From: Olavius algarvensis Delta 4 endosymbiont
GTDB taxonomy: Bacteria > Desulfobacterota > Desulfobacteria > Desulfobacterales > CAJINA01
DNA: 64,000 nt
Assembly: GCA_905176665.1 (NCBI GenBank)
Contig: CAJINA010000259.1
Span: forward strand, 241,203-305,202
Direction: 5' to 3'
Shown: piece after piece, positions 61,270 through 64,000 of the stretch
Layout: each line of letters begins with the position of its first letter
Numbering within the stretch: the first letter of the stretch is position 1
Notes under the pieces: generated by a model
What the model saw: the letters and a program-made list of their open reading frames with translations, nothing else
Told to the model about the DNA's origin: nothing
Database searches by the model: none
Program-made: the position numbers and the translations under genes

Positions 61270-63846
61270 ATGGATTTGGCCACCAGAGAAAAAAAGAGTA
61301 TTGACAGTTTCTTTCCAGAAGGCACTACGCTAAATGAAAAGCGGCGTATAGCTCTACTCGTCCTCCTCTCCTCAGTAGGCATCATATTTCTCATTATTTT
61401 CAGTATCGTTGCATTTTTTCAGGGTAACCCAACCCTGGGTAGTCTTGATATACTAACCGCATTCATCCTGACATTTAATTTAATAGATGCCCGGTTACGC
61501 AAACGATTCCAGACAAATATAACCGTAGGGACAATTTTTGTTTCCGCCCTATTCATTTACCTGTACGTTTCTGGGGGCGTTGGCGGAACAGCATTCGTAT
61601 GGTACTTCACATACCCGCTGATTGCTTGTTATCTGTTGGGCTCCCGGATCGGCGGCCTAGTTTCCGCCTTGATGTTAATACCTGTATTAACTCTATTATT
61701 GATAGCTCCGCATAATGCTTCTCTTGCGCAATACAGCCTCAGTTTTGTCGGGCGGTTCATGGCGGCTTATGTGGTGACCTATTCTTTCGCCTATTTCTTC
61801 GAACGAACTCGTGAAAACAATGAACTTGAGATCAATGAAATCAACCAATCTCTGGAAAAGCTCGTTTCCATTCGAACCCAAGAACTCGCCAGTACCAACG
61901 AGCAGCTAAAAAAGGATATCCTCAAAAGAGAAATTGCCGAAAAGGCTCTTAAGGAAAAAGAGCTGAAATATCGGCTGATTACTGAAAATGCAACGGATAT
62001 CATCTGGGTCTTGAATCTGAATACTTTGAAATTTGAATACGTGAGTCCTTCCATAGAACGTATTCGGGGTTTTACCATAGATGAAGCCATGGAAATGAGC
62101 CTGGAACAACAGTTATCCCCTGAATCGTATCAAGCAGTGATTGGGATTATCGAGGAAGAGCTGCTGCAAGACAATGAGGAGGGCATCGATAAGAATAGAT
62201 CCCAAATTATTGAACTCGAGCAATCGCTCAAAAACGGGGGTTATATCTGGATGGAAACGATAGCTTCATTCATTCGAGATCCACATGATAACCCAATCTC
62301 CATAATGGGTGTGACTCGTGATATCGAAGCGCGTAAAAAGGCTGAGAGCGCAATGCGGGAAAGTGAAAAACGCTATCGGTCTGTGTTCGAGAAGTCTACC
62401 GATGCCATATTTATTGTAGATAAAAAAACGGGCAAATATCTAGACGTAAATGAATCCGGTGTTCAGTTGACCGGCCGGAGTAGATCGGAATTAAGGCAAT
62501 TAACAACCCAGGTGGTTGTACCGGATGGCGCGTTTGAACACCTCAATTTAATCGACGAATCAAATGTGAATTTGGATTTTGGAAAGGTAACTTACCAGCG
62601 GCCGGATGGAACGCAGCGCATCGCCCTACTCAGTTCCCTACCGATAGATAGCGAGAATGTGATGGGTATTGCCCGCGACATCACGGATGAATTAGGATTG
62701 GCGGAGCAGTTGCGTCAGACCCAAAAGATGGAAGCGATCGGCACCCTGGCCGGAGGGATAGCCCATGACTTCAATAATATCTTATCCGCCATCCTGGGTT
62801 ACTCAGAATTGGTCCTGACTGTGCTTCCTTCGGATAGCGCTATCAAAAATAAGATTGAGGCGATCTACAGTGCCGGTGAAAGGGCGCGCGATCTCGTCTC
62901 CCAGATCCTGACTTTCAGCCGCAAAGACGAGCAAACCAAGTTACAGGTTGAATTGCGAGCCATCATTAAGGATGCGCTTAGAATATTACGTCCGGCCATA
63001 CCAACCACTATTCAAATCCAGACGCAATTGAATGCAAAAGGCCGAATTTCAGCGGATCCTTCCCGAATCCACCAGGTTATCATGAACCTTTGCACAAATG
63101 CTTCCCAGGCGATGCTAACAACTGGTGGAATACTTAACATTTCACTGGCGGAAATAAAACTGGAAGGTGACGCCGCGACCACTGCTCAAATTCCCGATGG
63201 TAACTATGTAAAACTGATAATTTCCGATACAGGCGCTGGGATTCCACCTGAACACCTGGAACGCATTTTCGACCCGTTTTTTACCACCAAAGAGGTCGGT
63301 AAGGGCACCGGTCTAGGCCTGTCGGTCGTTCATGGGATCATTAAAAGACACAAGGGTTCTATATTAGTGCAAAGCGACGTTGATAAAGGAACTGATTTTG
63401 AAGTGTATTTACCATTGTCCAGGGAAATGCATCAAAATGAAACGCCTCAGATCGACCTGACAAGTGGCGGCAATGAGCGCGTCCTGCTGGTCGACGACGA
63501 GCCGGATATCCTGGTCATTGAAGAAGAAATGCTGAAAGCGCTGGGGTACACGGTCACGGCTACGAACAACCCGATAGATGCCCTGGCAATATTTGCCGAC
63601 CAGCCCGAGCGATTTGATCTAGTCATCACCGACATGACCATGCCGGCCATGACTGGAGAAGAACTGGCAATCGAACTAGATAAAATTCTGCCCGACATTC
63701 CTACCATCATCTGTACGGGCTACAGTGAACTCATGTCTAAGGAAAAGGCCGCGTCCTTAGGGGTAAATGCATTTCTCATGAAGCCGATCTCAATGGTGGA
63801 TTTTTCAAACACCATCCGAAGTGTGCTCGATAAGAACTTAAATTGA
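61270..63846 (+). CDS. Hybrid sensor histidine kinase (TM-PAS-PAS-HisKA-HATPase-REC)
   Basis: 858 residues. Residues ~25-180 give six TM helices (MASE-like sensor). A coiled coil (~185-235) leads to PAS domains at ~235-360 (YRLITENATDIIWVLNLNTL) and ~370-480 (YRSVFEKSTDAIFIVDKKTG). The dimerisation box has phospho-acceptor H499 in GGIAHDFNNILSAILGY. ATPase: N-box NLCTNASQA, ISDTGAGIPP, GKGTGLGLSVVHGI. A C-terminal receiver has acceptor D788 (LVITDMTMPAMTG) and FLMKPIS. Phosphate can pass from H499 to D788 and onward to an unseen regulator or phosphotransfer protein. No response regulator gene is adjacent; the first ATG after GGAGGT (61199) is at 61270. Confidence 0.92.
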   Translation: MDLATREKKSIDSFFPEGTTLNEKRRIALLVLLSSVGIIFLIIFSIVAFFQGNPTLGSLDILTAFILTFNLIDARLRKRFQTNITVGTIFVSALFIYLYVSGGVGGTAFVWYFTYPLIACYLLGSRIGGLVSALMLIPVLTLLLIAPHNASLAQYSLSFVGRFMAAYVVTYSFAYFFERTRENNELEINEINQSLEKLVSIRTQELASTNEQLKKDILKREIAEKALKEKELKYRLITENATDIIWVLNLNTLKFEYVSPSIERIRGFTIDEAMEMSLEQQLSPESYQAVIGIIEEELLQDNEEGIDKNRSQIIELEQSLKNGGYIWMETIASFIRDPHDNPISIMGVTRDIEARKKAESAMRESEKRYRSVFEKSTDAIFIVDKKTGKYLDVNESGVQLTGRSRSELRQLTTQVVVPDGAFEHLNLIDESNVNLDFGKVTYQRPDGTQRIALLSSLPIDSENVMGIARDITDELGLAEQLRQTQKMEAIGTLAGGIAHDFNNILSAILGYSELVLTVLPSDSAIKNKIEAIYSAGERARDLVSQILTFSRKDEQTKLQVELRAIIKDALRILRPAIPTTIQIQTQLNAKGRISADPSRIHQVIMNLCTNASQAMLTTGGILNISLAEIKLEGDAATTAQIPDGNYVKLIISDTGAGIPPEHLERIFDPFFTTKEVGKGTGLGLSVVHGIIKRHKGSILVQSDVDKGTDFEVYLPLSREMHQNETPQIDLTSGGNERVLLVDDEPDILVIEEEMLKALGYTVTATNNPIDALAIFADQPERFDLVITDMTMPAMTGEELAIELDKILPDIPTIICTGYSELMSKEKAASLGVNAFLMKPISMVDFSNTIRSVLDKNLN

Positions 63847-63948
63847 TTCAGTATTCATAATCGCAAGCAGCGTATTGATGAATCCTGCTGAAGGATGGTT
63901 AACATGAAAAAGTTAAGATCTTCCCAAACAGTTTGAGATAGACGATAA

Positions 63949-63988
63949 GCGCCATCCCTGGCCCCAAAAGAAGACCAGGGTATGGCGC
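63949..63988. other. Strong inverted repeat near the right edge
   Basis: GCGCCAT-CCCTGG pairs with CCAGGG-ATGGCGC (one bulged T) around a 13-base loop. It may be a terminator for the histidine kinase or the edge of another element, but the window ends here. Confidence 0.5.
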
Positions 63989-64000
63989 GCGGTCGTCCTC

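Noticed and set aside
1..64000. tRNA, rRNA, transposase, integrase or phage genes
   Set aside because: None seen while reading intergenic regions and translated frames on both strands; a covariance-model scan would be needed to exclude small RNAs.

Overview
The window reads as chromosome of a Gram-negative, anaerobic bacterium, most likely a sulfate-reducing Desulfobacterota (Desulfobacteraceae/Desulfosarcina-like). Clues: a small siroheme sulfite reductase of the Desulfovibrio assimilatory type, DUF3786 and DUF3783 proteins, a protein with an XXXCH tail, a selenocysteine-type redox protein, a Rex-like operator, and outer-membrane biogenesis genes (lptE). Most genes are GC-rich. The first ~5.6 kb and ~59.2-61.3 kb are visibly AT-richer and look like accessory DNA. 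The taxonomic call is inference, not a search result.

Layout. 1-4.6 kb: the N-terminal 1542 codons of a giant secreted modular protein (minus strand). 5.6-7.9 kb: a cyclic-nucleotide-binding/zinc-finger protein, an XXXCH protein and an aldo/keto reductase. 8.2-15.8 kb: a small membrane protein, a eukaryote-type fused HisH-HisF, an exported thioredoxin-fold protein that is readable only across an in-frame TAG and an in-frame TGA (probable selenocysteine), a three-part TPR/O-GlcNAc-transferase-like/GT4 glycosyltransferase, and a B12-binding radical SAM protein lacking a canonical cluster cysteine. 16-23 kb: recQ, fumC, a VOC protein, tpx and P5C dehydrogenase. 23-28.5 kb: a small coiled-coil protein, DUF3786, an aldo/keto reductase, DUF3783, siroheme sulfite reductase, a SpoU methylase and a secreted MORN protein. 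28.5-33 kb (minus): murJ, ftsB-like, TPR, gmd, fcl, linking envelope growth with GDP-fucose synthesis. 33-46.5 kb: rpsT, lptE-leuS, rng, a LysM-like protein, yajC-secD-secF-dprA and topA. 46.5-55.4 kb: a branched-chain amino acid supra-operon with a leader-peptide attenuator followed by ilvD-ilvB-ilvN-ilvC-cimA and then leuA. This set makes isoleucine from pyruvate through citramalate, makes valine, and begins leucine synthesis. 55.7-64 kb: a chalcone-isomerase-like protein, a TPR protein, pyrD, DUF2889, an AT-rich GNAT/unknown gene pair and a hybrid histidine kinase.

The most notable items are the TAG/TGA-containing redox gene, the family of dispersed palindromic intergenic elements (three copies of one, one of another), the ilv attenuator, and several biosynthetic enzymes (HisHF, IlvC, P5C dehydrogenase) of types best known from eukaryotes or Bacteroidota. 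No rRNA, tRNA, CRISPR array, transposase or phage gene was found.
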